DNA of 64,000 bases, taken from assembly GCA_036867785.1 (NCBI GenBank), contig CP145424.1, forward strand, positions 310,001 to 374,000, read 5' to 3'. Under the pieces are notes generated by a model. It was given only the letters and a program-made list of their open reading frames with translations, did no database searches and was not told the DNA's origin. Position numbers and translations under genes: made by a program. Source of the stretch: Plasmodiophora brassicae (Eukaryota > Endomyxa: Phytomyxea > Phytomyxea > Plasmodiophorida). Below, in pieces: positions 21,487 to 31,845 of this stretch. How positions within the stretch are numbered: position 1 is the stretch's first letter; each line of letters opens with the position of its first letter.

Positions 21487-22015
21487 TGGACTCGGAATAT
21501 TGCGCCGCGGATCACTTCTGATCTGGAGATGACGTCCGCGCGTCTGGAAATGACATTGTGGACGAAAACACTTGCTGTCGTCCTGGTTGCATGCCAGCTG
21601 ACGTCAGTGACACCCCAGACATCGCAGGCAGTCCCCCATCTCGATGGTGGTGCTGAATGCTCGTTAGCTCCGACAGCAGTTGACGCCATCTGGACCCAGT
21701 CTGGCGTACCTCCCCTAGACGCCAACCCGGACCTATTGCACCGTCAGTGAAGTTGCACGTGTTCATTGTTTAAATTGTCTTCTATCTGACCTCATGTGGC
21801 CGTCCATATAGACCTCGGTGATCGTACTTTACTACACGGCTATTCAGCCTCCGATGGCGACGTCATCGACGGAAGCGCTCAGTATCAGGCGTCGTTAGCA
21901 CAGGTATCAGATTGGTGGTCACTTCTCGATGACGTGGAGTTTCCTGCCGGCAACGACCACGTCTGGCGCCCAGAATCAACTTTGCACAATCCAATTCAAG
22001 CAGACCCGCGACTTG

Positions 22016-22019
22016 AAAC
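22016..22019. repeat. Target-site duplication, left
   Basis: AAAC immediately before the left LTR; the same four bases follow the right LTR at 28056-28059. Confidence 0.85.
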
Positions 22020-22233
22020 TGTAGTCCCGTGTCTGCAGACTCTTGACGGCACGTAATGACACAGAAACAGAATGACGTTTATCGATCGCATCGTCACGAC
22101 GACGTCAGCCTCGCCACGTCATCGTGCTAAATCGGGGCACGCAGTTTGTCTAAATATAGTCCAGGACCGTCAGGTCAGGTGGCAGCACGTTGATGTAGGG
22201 AACGAGACGCTATAAATAGAGCCCCGCTCTACA
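22020..22233 (-). repeat. LTR (3' LTR of the minus-strand element)
   Basis: 214 bp, starting TGTAG and ending CTACA (perfect terminal inverted bases), identical base for base by eye to 27842-28055. Contains CGAGACGCTATAAATAGAGC near its outer end. Identity of both LTRs indicates a very recent insertion. Confidence 0.95.
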
Positions 22234-22956
22234 CTGCCTTTCTCCAAACTCGTGACCGGAATCATCGTGAGCACGTAGTACGTAGATGGTGAAGTTGACA
22301 GAAGGTAGTGTGAGACTCGGAATCACCCAATACTCACTAAAAACCACCTTGTAACCCCAAGGGAAAAATCGGTGGAAAATCCATTTACGGACACCCTTGC
22401 CACCAAACACCATCGGTGCAACGAAGACATCAGCGATGGTGCGCTCGACCCACATAGGTGGAGCCCGGTCCATATACATCTGAAAAGTATCATTCACCTA
22501 ACTCAGCGGCCGACCCACATAGGTGGACCCCCAGCGCAACAGAGTCTCGATAGCCAGTACGCCCTGACCAGAGTCAACTGCGGTGAAGAGGAACTTAACA
22601 GACGCTGCCGACTGCCTCGTGATCGTAACGTATCCATGAGGTCACCGTCATGACCCATCGAGGAACGTATTGGCCTCTCATAGGAGTGCCATAAACCATA
22701 GTCGCATGACGTCCATGACAACCAGGTTAACTGATCCCATGACGTCCATGAAAATCAGTGAAGCGGGTCCCAACGTTTTGAGTACCCGGTCCTCAGCTAT
22801 AGAAGACCATGATCCAGATCATCTTCGTAACGTTCACCATGAACCGATACGGTGGCGTCGTCCGTGATTAGGTCCCGACGCAACGTAGGAAGCGTATACG
22901 ATTGTTGATTCCTACGAACCCAACAACCGTAAATCATGGATACCTTGCACCCATAC
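22234..22956 (-). other. Retroelement 3' region between gag-pol and 3' LTR
   Basis: About 720 bp. Two small minus-strand ORFs (22503-22721, and 22210-22497 which runs into the LTR) share a PPMWV motif because ACCCACATAGGTGGA is repeated at about 22449 and 22510; CATGACGTCCATGA is also repeated near 22705 and 22738. No envelope-like signal peptide or transmembrane segment is evident, so I regard it as untranslated or of unknown function. Confidence 0.5.
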
Positions 22957-25900
22957 CTAATGTTTTGTTCGTCGCTTCCGTTGCGCTTGTCGCTTCCCCG
23001 TATTCGTACGCTTTTGCATCGGCGCCATTTCTCGTAACGCCTCCGCTTGCGGATGATCATCTCCGAGACGTCGTATAAGCTTCTGGACTAGTTCGGGAAC
23101 ATCTTCGTAGATGACACGAGCAGGTTCCCACGTTGCTTCCGCCTCGTCGAATCCAGACCATAGAACCTTGATCTGAAGTTCTTGCGTTTCTCGATCCACT
23201 CGACAGTCCAGTAGATCGTCCACCAACAGCTGGTTATCAGCGTGCTGGAGATGACGCTTGAGATCGACGGTCATGTTCAGATCGGCGTCAGCGTATCGTC
23301 GAATTCGTTGTGAGTGTGCGTTGAAGTGTCGTTCAGTGAGCGGGTCTTCCAGCTCGTACACTTGATCGTTGATCATCTTGACGACTCGATATGGGCCTCG
23401 CCACTGGGCTATCAACTTCTGAGCAGGACCCGGTACCGGTTTTGCGTTGAGCACGTAGTCGCCAACGATGAACGATTCGTAGTGGCTCTTGTTCAGGCGT
23501 CGTCGCTGTTGTCGCACATTAGACGCATGCCGTTGTGCCTTTGCTTCATCAACGGCCTTGTGAATCTCGTCGAGGACCTCTTGTAACGTCGGCACATACT
23601 TGGCAAATCCTTCAGGTGGTATGCGTCGCCATTGTCTCTCCTTCGGATCCCAGATCTGGTCGAGCGGGCTTTCTGGCGAACGCCCCGTGACGACTGTGAT
23701 CGGCGCGTAACCGTTGAGACGACGACTTGGCGTGTGATTAATGACGTGCTGAACGACTGGACACAAGTACGGCCAGTTGTGTGTCGTAATCTGGGCCTCG
23801 TTCAGGATCGAACGCATGACGTTGAGCACAGTGCGGTTTGCGCGCTCCACCGTGCCATTGGCCCATGGACAGTATGCAGTCGTGATGTGATGCTGAACAT
23901 CTCGTAACCTGGTAAGCTCCTCCATGATTTCCGCCGTGAAGTGTGAACCACCGTCCGTAACCAGGTACTCAGGCGTCGCGAAATCAGCAATCCACTGATT
24001 CAGAGCCTCCGTAGCAACGCGACTTGTCGCCTCAGCTGATGGGATCAGGCGTACGTAGCCGCTGAAGTCGTCCTTCAAGAGCAGGATGTACTTGTACTGG
24101 TGGTCCGTGCCCCTGACTGGCTCCACGTAGAGGTAATCCATGGTGAGCACGTCGAACGGCTTGTGGCCATGCAACGCTTCACCAAGTGGTCTTGGAACTT
24201 TCTTACCACCGCGTGTCGTAATGCAATGCAGACATTGCTGGCACATCGCTTGAATGTCCTGACTGATCTTCTTCCAGACGAAGCGCTCCATGATCATCTG
24301 CTTGGTTACGTCGTACGCACGATGACCAGCGCTCGCGCAATGACCAATAATCAGGATCCGTAGTCGTAGACTCTTGCAGTCCAGATGGCATGGGATGAGA
24401 ACAGCTTTGTCCTCGTTCTTCCACAAACGATCAGCTTCGTCGAAGTAGACGCCATTGTCAATCTTCTCGTCCCGTGACAGTAGTCGTTGTGCATCGCGAA
24501 TCTCCGTCTCCGTCGGCCAGCTAAACTCAGGATGCTGCCGAGGAGTGACTCGCAAGTCGTCAAGCTCCATGATGCGTGCTGCTCGACATGACAAGGCGAT
24601 ACGACCGGCGCCCCATCTTGTCAGCAGGTCAGCCCAAACGTTGTCCTCTCCGGCGATGCTCTTCGTCTGGTAGCGGAACCCCTGCAGGTGCAACGCCCAA
24701 CGTTCCAGCTTCTGGGCGGTGTGCTTCTTCATTTCGGAGTCCTGACTGAAAATGAACGTCAGATTGCGATGATCGGTATAGAGTAGGAACTCTCGTGATG
24801 TCTGAAGCAGGAAGTCCCCGCGTTCCGTAGCGTAGATGATCGCGGCCGCCTCCTTCTCGGGCGTAGACCATCGTAGTTCTGAACCAGCGAAGCGTTTGCC
24901 GTAGAACGCGAGAGGTTCGTGACGTTGATCGCAAACAGGCAGGTCGATATCCTCCAACGGGATCTGCGTGATGACAGCTGCCCATGCCGTTTCACTTGCG
25001 TCGGTGAATAGGCATGTCTGGTAGTTCGACTTCGGGTAGGCCAGCTGAACGTGTTGAATCAGGGCGAACCGTATGTCCGTAAATGACTTGTTGTGCTGGT
25101 CACTCCAACCCAACGCGTCAAGCGTGATCGATGATGGCGTTGCGGATCGAATACGCTTCAACTCGTCATTGGCCCGATCGATAATGTCTTGTAGTGGACG
25201 GATGATACAGGGATAGCCGGGTATGTGAGTACGCATCCAGTTGGCCGCCCATAGGAACTGCTGCAACTCCTTGACAGTTCGCGGACGCGACATGGTCGTA
25301 AGCGCTTCGATACGTTCTGGGTCGTGTCGTACACCATCACGTGAGTAGATTCGCCCGCACCACTTCAGTTCACGAGCGAATAACGTGCACTTGCCCGGAT
25401 TCAGTTTCACATTGCGTTCACGACATCTCTCAAGAACCCGCGTCAGCTGATGTAGCAGGTCGTCCTCTGACTTTGCGAATCCAAGGAGGTCGTCGATCCA
25501 TATCAGCAGATTGTCCTTCATGTCGTCGAAGATCGCTGCCATCCGAGCATGAAATTGAATTGCCGAGTTCCTGCCTCCTTGAATACTCCTCGTAGGCGTA
25601 TAGACAGCGTCGTCCGTCATGAAGCTGAACATTTCTTGGCATTCCTTTGCCAAAGGCATTAGCCAGAAGCCTTTGAACGCGTCGATCGTGAAGAAGCATG
25701 TCATGCCAGCAAGCTTGCGCGTGACCGCCTCCACGTTAGGCATCGGCCAGGCGGTGGGGACACACCGCGCGTTGACCTGGCGTAGGTCGACACATAGACG
25801 GTAGCCGTCGCCCTTCGGTTTCTTTACGACTAAGACGGGACTTGCCCAGCGAGAGTTCATGTTCATGTAGATGAGACCGTTCTCCTTGAGCATTTTGACC

Positions 25901-27747
25901 ATATCGTCAAGGAATTCCTTCTGCTTCGGGTTGTAGAACCGCGGCTTGCACCGGTAAGGCGTAACATCCGGCTTCAGCTGCGTTACCATCGGTTCGACAT
26001 CGACAGGCTTATCTTGCCCCAGCCGCGTACGGAATTCGTTCAGGTGTCGTCGCAATATCAGACGTAGTCGACTAACTCCATGTCGGGACATTCCGTTGAG
26101 GCGTGCTTGATGCACCATTCGATTGCACGACGTTTCGATCTCGTGCACGTTGATTGGTCCCAGGTCGACTTCACTTGAAGATGGCTCAGCGGAGTCTGGT
26201 TCCTGAGGGGCTTGAAAGTAGTCGCTTCCAAGCGTTGCCATTCTAGCAGCAATGCGCCGCACAGTCTCGATTGAATCGACGTCGACTGCCGCACATCCTG
26301 ACAGCGTGTCCATCTCGGTACATCCTGATGCGATGATGTTCTCCAGCTGCTTATGCGGGTTGATGCCAAGCGCAGATAGAAGATTGTCACCGAACAGGAT
26401 CACTGGAATCGTGTCGCAGACGTAGTAGGTCACATGGTACAGCTTAAGGTTGCCAACCTCGGTCTCCAGAGTCGTGACTGGAACTTGTACCATTCTCGTG
26501 ATCGTCCCGATGACCTTGCCCTCCGCGGAAGAGATTTCTCGTGGCTGGACGTCGCGAAATGTGGCATCATTCAACTGGTCAGCGATATGGCCAGGTATGA
26601 TATTTCCACCACGACAGCCCGAATCCAGTTCGTAGGGAACGCGCATGCCTTCCAGCACTACCCGTTGCAAATCGTCCTCAGTCCCAGTGTACCCGTCAGT
26701 CTTCTGGACCTTTATAGGGCGATTGGCGCGGACAAGCTCAATGCAGCGCTCCTTCGATGGTTTCGTTGGGCAGACTCGCAACCCGTGGTCGCCGCCGCAA
26801 TTCCAGCAAGTGATCTTGCCGGCGTTCTTCTTCTCAGGGTCGTCGTCCCTCCGTCGCTTTGTCGCATTCCCGTTCGCTTGTGCTTCAGGATCTCGAGCCT
26901 CCACTTTCGTAGCGTTCGGCTGCGTGCTGAGAACCGTAGCGGGCTTCGGACGGGTCGGTCGGTTCGAGGGTGGCGGGCGATGCTGCGCGACGCGTCGACC
27001 GCCAGCTGTCACCGTCACCTGGTATTTGTGACTCTTGTCACTAAGGCGTAGTTCGGCACAGGTCTTGTTCGACACTCCCGCGATCTGCGCGGAGCCTTGC
27101 ACGAAGACCTTGTATCGGACCCATTCCAAGGCGTGCTTCATGATGCCCTTCAAGTCACCCTCCCGGTTGGTCTTATCGTCTTTCACCCATTGCCGCACAT
27201 GGTCCCGTAATGGCCATGGCTGAAGTGTGTCCACCAACAATCGGCCAAGTGCTCGGCGTCCACCGGTCGTGTCTCGTAGGTGAAGCCATCCGCGCTTCCA
27301 CTGGATCTCCGTCATCCGATCCAAGATGGACTGCACTTGGTCCTTCAACGTAGGGAGGTTCACGTCCATCGACAGCTCCTTGGACATCTTGACTTCGATG
27401 TCCTGCGTCGTGAGCCCATGGCTGGCCGGAAGACTCTTGATCTGGCCGTCGATCCACCCTTCGAGTTCCTCATCAGTCAGCATGTCGACGCTGCGAAGGA
27501 AAAGGTGGTTCAGTGCAATGGACGTCAGCTGTGGCGTCGTGAAGCAGAAGCGGATTGCTTGCGGCTTGATCCTAGCTTCCTCAGGACGTTGTCCTTCGCG
27601 GTCAGTCACGACAGCACAGTAGCGATCATACCGCTCCTTCAACTTCAGGATCGACGTAGAATCCAGCTTCGTCGCGTGCGGAAGAATGCTGAGGTTTGCC
27701 GAGCTCTTGAAACCGCCGACGTTCGCGCCTTGCGACTGAGATGCCAT
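22957..27747 (-). CDS. Gag-Pol polyprotein with chromodomain
   Basis: 1596 aa in a single frame (no gag/pol frameshift). Gag with zinc knuckle CWNCGGDHGLRVC near residue 313 (CX2CX3HX4C, one residue shorter than the canonical CX2CX4HX4C). Aspartic protease LDSGC near 377 (canonical LDTGA). Reverse transcriptase with RLCVDLRQVN, FFTIDAFKGFWLMPL and catalytic WIDDLLGFA near 750, where Trp replaces the usual Tyr of YxDD. RNase H from FTDAS near 914. Integrase HHCC zinc region (HCASAGH..CQQCLHC), catalytic Asp in LTMDYLY near 1202, VTDGGSHF near 1262 and NGTVERANR near 1296. C-terminal chromodomain (LLDCRVDRETQELQIKVLW, then TWEPARVI) near 1507-1560, which in this family steers integration to marked chromatin. 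Confidence 0.95.
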   Translation of the reverse strand: MASQSQGANVGGFKSSANLSILPHATKLDSTSILKLKERYDRYCAVVTDREGQRPEEARIKPQAIRFCFTTPQLTSIALNHLFLRSVDMLTDEELEGWIDGQIKSLPASHGLTTQDIEVKMSKELSMDVNLPTLKDQVQSILDRMTEIQWKRGWLHLRDTTGGRRALGRLLVDTLQPWPLRDHVRQWVKDDKTNREGDLKGIMKHALEWVRYKVFVQGSAQIAGVSNKTCAELRLSDKSHKYQVTVTAGGRRVAQHRPPPSNRPTRPKPATVLSTQPNATKVEARDPEAQANGNATKRRRDDDPEKKNAGKITCWNCGGDHGLRVCPTKPSKERCIELVRANRPIKVQKTDGYTGTEDDLQRVVLEGMRVPYELDSGCRGGNIIPGHIADQLNDATFRDVQPREISSAEGKVIGTITRMVQVPVTTLETEVGNLKLYHVTYYVCDTIPVILFGDNLLSALGINPHKQLENIIASGCTEMDTLSGCAAVDVDSIETVRRIAARMATLGSDYFQAPQEPDSAEPSSSEVDLGPINVHEIETSCNRMVHQARLNGMSRHGVSRLRLILRRHLNEFRTRLGQDKPVDVEPMVTQLKPDVTPYRCKPRFYNPKQKEFLDDMVKMLKENGLIYMNMNSRWASPVLVVKKPKGDGYRLCVDLRQVNARCVPTAWPMPNVEAVTRKLAGMTCFFTIDAFKGFWLMPLAKECQEMFSFMTDDAVYTPTRSIQGGRNSAIQFHARMAAIFDDMKDNLLIWIDDLLGFAKSEDDLLHQLTRVLERCRERNVKLNPGKCTLFARELKWCGRIYSRDGVRHDPERIEALTTMSRPRTVKELQQFLWAANWMRTHIPGYPCIIRPLQDIIDRANDELKRIRSATPSSITLDALGWSDQHNKSFTDIRFALIQHVQLAYPKSNYQTCLFTDASETAWAAVITQIPLEDIDLPVCDQRHEPLAFYGKRFAGSELRWSTPEKEAAAIIYATERGDFLLQTSREFLLYTDHRNLTFIFSQDSEMKKHTAQKLERWALHLQGFRYQTKSIAGEDNVWADLLTRWGAGRIALSCRAARIMELDDLRVTPRQHPEFSWPTETEIRDAQRLLSRDEKIDNGVYFDEADRLWKNEDKAVLIPCHLDCKSLRLRILIIGHCASAGHRAYDVTKQMIMERFVWKKISQDIQAMCQQCLHCITTRGGKKVPRPLGEALHGHKPFDVLTMDYLYVEPVRGTDHQYKYILLLKDDFSGYVRLIPSAEATSRVATEALNQWIADFATPEYLVTDGGSHFTAEIMEELTRLRDVQHHITTAYCPWANGTVERANRTVLNVMRSILNEAQITTHNWPYLCPVVQHVINHTPSRRLNGYAPITVVTGRSPESPLDQIWDPKERQWRRIPPEGFAKYVPTLQEVLDEIHKAVDEAKAQRHASNVRQQRRRLNKSHYESFIVGDYVLNAKPVPGPAQKLIAQWRGPYRVVKMINDQVYELEDPLTERHFNAHSQRIRRYADADLNMTVDLKRHLQHADNQLLVDDLLDCRVDRETQELQIKVLWSGFDEAEATWEPARVIYEDVPELVQKLIRRLGDDHPQAEALREMAPMQKRTNTGKRQAQRKRRTKH

Positions 27748-27841
27748 GACGTTGTAAACAGTTGCGACGCTCCGCCGCCCGTTAACGTGTAGCGTGTACG
27801 TGTGGTTGGACGTATACGTAGGGGTGGGACGTAGTGCGCAC

Positions 27842-28055
27842 TGTAGTCCCGTGTCTGCAGACTCTTGACGGCACGTAATGACACAGAAACAGAATGACGT
27901 TTATCGATCGCATCGTCACGACGACGTCAGCCTCGCCACGTCATCGTGCTAAATCGGGGCACGCAGTTTGTCTAAATATAGTCCAGGACCGTCAGGTCAG
28001 GTGGCAGCACGTTGATGTAGGGAACGAGACGCTATAAATAGAGCCCCGCTCTACA
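27842..28055 (-). repeat. LTR (5' LTR of the minus-strand element)
   Basis: 214 bp, identical to 22020-22233. On the transcribed minus strand it reads TGTAGAGCGGGGCTCTATTT at its start, so the shared TATA-like block lies at the extreme 5' end of the LTR in this orientation; the same block on the plus strand faces gene B. Confidence 0.95.
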
Positions 28056-28059
28056 AAAC
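28056..28059. repeat. Target-site duplication, right
   Basis: AAAC, matching 22016-22019. Confidence 0.85.
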
Positions 28060-29914
28060 TCACCTCGTGGCCGAGTCGCACTCTGCTACAAACCAGCTGT
28101 CGTGGCTCTCTCCTACCCTTGCCTCAAGCGACCTCAGCTATGGCATTCGGCCGCCATGGTCAACTGTCGATGGCGCGTTCATTAGCAACGGAAACATGTT
28201 ATCGCCACCAATCAGTGTGCCAATACTGACAACCTCCCATGCTGATGAGGAGATTCTCAGTCGGTTCAACTCCAACGAGTACCTTCCCACTTACATTGAT
28301 CTTTCGGTAGACCCCTGGCATGACGAACATGGCTTCTGGTCGACATCCCCCGCTGGCAATGTTGTCTACAGCTTCGGGAACGACGTGCTAGGGGTATCAT
28401 CCGTCCTTTCTGATATGGATCTGCCCTCTTTTATTAACCTTGGAGGGCAGTTCCCCTTGCCATTCCCCCATGCTGATGAGCAATTTCCCTCTCCGTTTAA
28501 CTCCAACGAGTGTCCTTCCACTGACGGTCATCTTTCGGTAGATCCCTGGTATGCCGAACATGGCCTCTGGTCAACACCTCCCGCTGGCAATGTCGTCTCC
28601 AGCATCGGGAATGATGTGTCAGGGGTATCATCCGCCTTTTCTGATGTGGACCTGCTCTCTTTCATCAACTCTGAATGGCATTTCCCCAATGTTTTTCACT
28701 CCCCAATCAGCTCCACTCAAACTGAGTTACACTCGCAAATCGCTGCCCAAGTACCACCTGACACCCTTTTCAGCATATGGCCGGCTCACGCCATCGGGGA
28801 CATGCCCATTGATACCCACTCCGTAGACCGCTCGCGTATCGTGTCTGATCTTTCCCACGCCGCGGCACGTATCTCGGACGACGCCGACTGCTGTCCCCAG
28901 TCCTCTCTAGTTTTAGAGAGACAGCAGTTACCCGACAGTGGACACTGGATGGAAACGGGGCCCTCCAATGTGCTTTCTGCAGCTGAGTGCATTGTCACGC
29001 AATCGATGCAGTGGTTGCAGAATCAAGTCGGCGCCGACCGATACCCCTGGAATATGTTCCTTCCGGCTGAACTGAATCCGGCTCAGATTCGTGAAGGCGA
29101 CTACGGCACCCTCAAAGGGATAAGCGAACCCCCTTCCCTGCAGTCGCTCCCTGCATCCAGCCACGACCGCTGCACTGCTGTCCCGATCCCACCTGAACCA
29201 GTGCGAGCTCAAGGTACCACTGAAGAATCTGCCAGCATGAGCGGTTTACAGTTGCATCAAGGGCTGCCGAAACCTCATGGGAGTCGACCCCGACAACCAT
29301 ACAAGTCATGTGAGCATTGGCGAAAGGCAGATGACTGCAGGACCTGCAGTCCGTTCAATTTCTGTGAACCGCATGGACGACGGAAACGGAGTTGCACGAT
29401 ATGCGGCGGTTCCGGCACCTGTGTGCATGGGAGACGGACATACCATTGCGGAGATTGTGGAGGGAAGGGCATCTGTCCACACGCCCGGCGGAGGCAGCGG
29501 TGCCGGGAGTGTCGAGGAAGCAGCATTTGCAAGCACGACAAGATTAAATACCAATGCAAGGCCTGTTGTGGCAAGAGCCTTTGCGTCCGCTAACGGCGTA
29601 AAGGTCGATGCGGACAGTGTTGTCGGACGGCGGGACTCGCTATGGCCTCAGCGTTTACTTGCATCTTGTCCCAATCTGTGCAAATTGTGATTAAAGAGCA
29701 AATCGTGTGATGGATGATTGACTTCCGTATAACGGCAGGTGGGACTGGCCATGGTAGTCCTCGTCGACCCGCTGTTGAAGTTTGCGGCATGGCGCCTGCT
29801 GGGTACTTCTGCTACGGCACGTGAGATCGCGTCGCGCGTTTGACGTGCACCGGCGCAGTGCGGAGCTGCAGCCTGCAGCGGACGACGCCTCGTTCCGGTG
29901 GCCGCGCTGACTGG

Positions 29915-31079
29915 ATGGGGTTCAACCACGCATGGCGCTTCCTGCTCCGGATGAGCCTGGAGCGCATGTCGGCGTGCAGGCGCCCGATGCGCCCGATGCC
30001 GGTGGCGGAGATGACCGGGCGACGCGTCGCCGTCGACGCCAACCTGTACGTGCACGAGTCGATGGCACTGCGCGACGACGCGCGGACGCCGCCCGAGGTC
30101 TTCCGGGCCTGGGCGCAGTGGTTCAAGCAGCGCAATATCGAGCCGATATTCGTGTTTGACGGGATGGTGCGTCGGCAGGCGGCCAAGGAGCTCGCGCCGC
30201 TGGTGCCGGATGGGCAACTCCAGCGACGGTTGCGACAGGGCGCCCGCATGGCGGCCTCGCGACAGGCCGCTCCACCGGCGGGGGAGGCCATGGAGCGCGC
30301 GGCCGAATGGGCAACGTTGCCGGAGGAGCTCGAAGGCGTGCCCCGGCCGCCTCCGGAACCGACATCGGGCACGTTCAGCTCCGTGAAACGCGCGCTGGAC
30401 AACGAGAACGTCGCGTGGATTCGCGTCAAGTCGGATGCCGATTCCGTGCTGGCGATGCTCGCCGAACAGAAGATCGTCGACTACGTGGCGTCGGAAGACG
30501 CCGACGTCCTGGCGCTGGGCACGCCGCTGATGGTCCGCGGCCTGTTCCACGCGTTCCTGTACGCCAGCATCCTCGACCATGTCGAGAAGGTCGACCTGTA
30601 CCAAGTCCTGGACATGCTGGAGGTGACGCGCGAACAGTTCGTCGACGTGCTGCTCTGCCTCGGTGCCAGGTACGACGAAGGGTACATCGACACGTACATC
30701 ATGCTGGACGTGGTGCGGGAATTCGTGCTGCGGCCCGTCGCTCCGTGCTGGGGATGCTGATTCGACGTTTGCGTCAGTTCATGGAACTGCTGGACAACGT
30801 GCGGCAGGGGAAGTTCAAACATACCGAGAAGGCCCAACAGACGCGCCCGTACCTGATCGCGCCGTGCACCATGGATCCCGTCCTGCTCCACCCGGGCACG
30901 ACCAAACCGATGTCGCTCAGCGAATGGGCCGAGCTGCTCAAGGTACAATCGGGGAGGCACGCCGTCGCCGCTGGCACTGACCGTCTTGTCACCAGGTGAA
31001 GCTGTCCTATTCCCGCAAAGATAGAACGGCACGTGGACGAAGGCGGCGCGGTCGGGATGGCAGTACGGCAGCAGCATGA
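29915..31079 (+). CDS. XPG/FEN1-family nuclease-like protein
   Basis: Model join(29915..30736,30778..30942,30996..31079), 356 aa, exact codon sum; first intron only 41 nt. N-terminus MGFNHAWRFLL is the family MGxxxLxxxL start, followed by RRVAVDANLYVHESMA (first metal Asp) and IEPIFVFDG. The internal region reads VKSDADSVLAMLAEQKIVDYV, then ASEDADVLALG; the family normally has Glu-x-Glu where this has Asp-Ala-Asp. Helix-hairpin-like LYQVLDMLEVTREQFVDVLL, then CLGARYDEGYIDTY. The C-terminus is short and basic (DRTARGRRRRGRDG), perhaps nuclear-targeting. Too short for XPG or EXO1 and lacking a PCNA box. The acidic substitutions make nuclease activity uncertain. Confidence 0.8.
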
Positions 31080-31113
31080 CAGAACAAACGAGCTGTGTAT
31101 TGGTTATTCGGCA

Positions 31114-31845
31114 TCAGAACACGGGGGCAGGCGTCCCGTGCGGCGCAGCGCCCTTGTGTTCACCGGTGGCGAAGTCGTATGCGCAGATCGGGTAGGCGAG
31201 CGCCGTCAGGATCAGCAGGAAGAAGAGGACGACGCTGACCCAGTACACAATCTGGGACGACGCCAGCAGGTCACCGCGGGCCGCCTTGATGTCGGTGCGC
31301 GTGGGGGGCTCGGCCGGCTCGCGAAGAAGCTCCAGCACATCGCCGAGCAGGTTACCTTCGCCGTGCGCCGCCTTGATCCAAAGGGCAGCTTCCTTCTTGA
31401 ACGCGTCCTCGGCCGCGACGCGGTTCGACACCACCGAGGGCGTCGTCGTCATCGCCAGGCATGCGTATGCCAGGATCATCGACACCAGGCACGTAAGCGT
31501 CATTGTCCGCACCGACTTCACTTTCGAGTAGTTCACCAGAACGCTGGCGACGAACCCTAGGAATGCAAATGATGCCATGCAGAGCAGGATCTGCATCCGA
31601 CGTAGGTCTCGGTACGCATCGGTAACAAACTTAACGCGCCCGTGATGCGTCAGCTGCTCGAAGCGGCCCGCGTCGGTGCCCGGCTCGTGCCGAGCGACCG
31701 CGTCCCACATCATTCGCAGGCCTTCCGCTTTGCTCCCGTTCGTCGCCTGGTCACTGGCCGCCATCCACAACCCGATCGCCATCAGGACGACCAGGACGCA
31801 TGTCACCCCGTTCAACACATGCAGAACGACAACAGTCTTCACCAT
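31114..31845 (-). CDS. Four-pass membrane protein, unknown function
   Basis: 243 aa, single exon. Transmembrane segments: VVVLHVLNGVTCVLVVLMAI, LLCMASFAFLGFVASVLV, MTLTCLVSMILAYACLAM and IVYWVSVVLFFLLILTALAY. TM1-TM2 and TM3-TM4 are joined by soluble loops of about 55 and 70 residues; the tail ends HKGAAPHGTPAPVF. No CCG motif, so not a classical tetraspanin. No family assigned. Its 5' flank holds the shared promoter block. Confidence 0.7.
   Translation of the reverse strand: MVKTVVVLHVLNGVTCVLVVLMAIGLWMAASDQATNGSKAEGLRMMWDAVARHEPGTDAGRFEQLTHHGRVKFVTDAYRDLRRMQILLCMASFAFLGFVASVLVNYSKVKSVRTMTLTCLVSMILAYACLAMTTTPSVVSNRVAAEDAFKKEAALWIKAAHGEGNLLGDVLELLREPAEPPTRTDIKAARGDLLASSQIVYWVSVVLFFLLILTALAYPICAYDFATGEHKGAAPHGTPAPVF

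Larger units (their letters stand above)
22020..28055 (-). mobile_element. Intact Ty3/gypsy LTR retrotransposon (chromovirus)
   Basis: 6036 bp bounded by identical 214-bp LTRs and a 4-bp AAAC target duplication. It carries one uninterrupted gag-pol frame with a C-terminal chromodomain, so it has every component expected for mobility. A purine-rich tract (GGAGAAAGGCAG on the minus strand, 22234-22245) next to the 3' LTR is the likely polypurine tract. Next to the 5' LTR the minus strand reads GTGCGCACTACG, with no TGG-type tRNA primer-binding site, so priming may be unusual. It splits host gene B. Confidence 0.95.
21550..29593 (+). pseudogene. Gene B: secreted Cys/His-rich repeat protein, interrupted by LTR retrotransposon
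   Basis: Exons 21550-21742 and 21812-22019, then coding sequence resuming at 28060-29593 after the element. The three lengths (193+208+1534) sum to exactly 645 codons (644 aa). The frame reads ADPRLET up to the insertion point and HLVAESHSAT after it; gene A has ADPRPAT..VVHESHSAT uninterrupted. Signal-like N-terminus (TLAVVLVACQLTSV). Residues after the break include a tandem pair of ~80-aa units (cores SVDPWHDEHGFWSTSPAGNV and SVDPWYAEHGLWSTPPAGNV). The C-terminal ~95 residues carry zinc-binding-type repeats (CTICGGSGTCVHGRR, CGDCGGKGICPHARR, CRECRGSSICKHDKI, CKACCGKSLC), a Cys/His repeat style I recall from protist and algal proteins of unknown function. No stops have accumulated. Confidence 0.75.

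Noticed and set aside
22210-22497. Possible envelope-like ORF at the 3' end of the retroelement
   Set aside because: Runs into the LTR, has no signal peptide or transmembrane anchor, and its repeated PPMWV motif comes from a short DNA repeat.
28067-29593. Downstream half of gene B as an independent 508-aa gene
   Set aside because: It opens at GTG with no ATG near the LTR; frame, exon-length sum and gene A all show it continues the sequence left of the retroelement. LTR-driven expression from an internal ATG remains possible.
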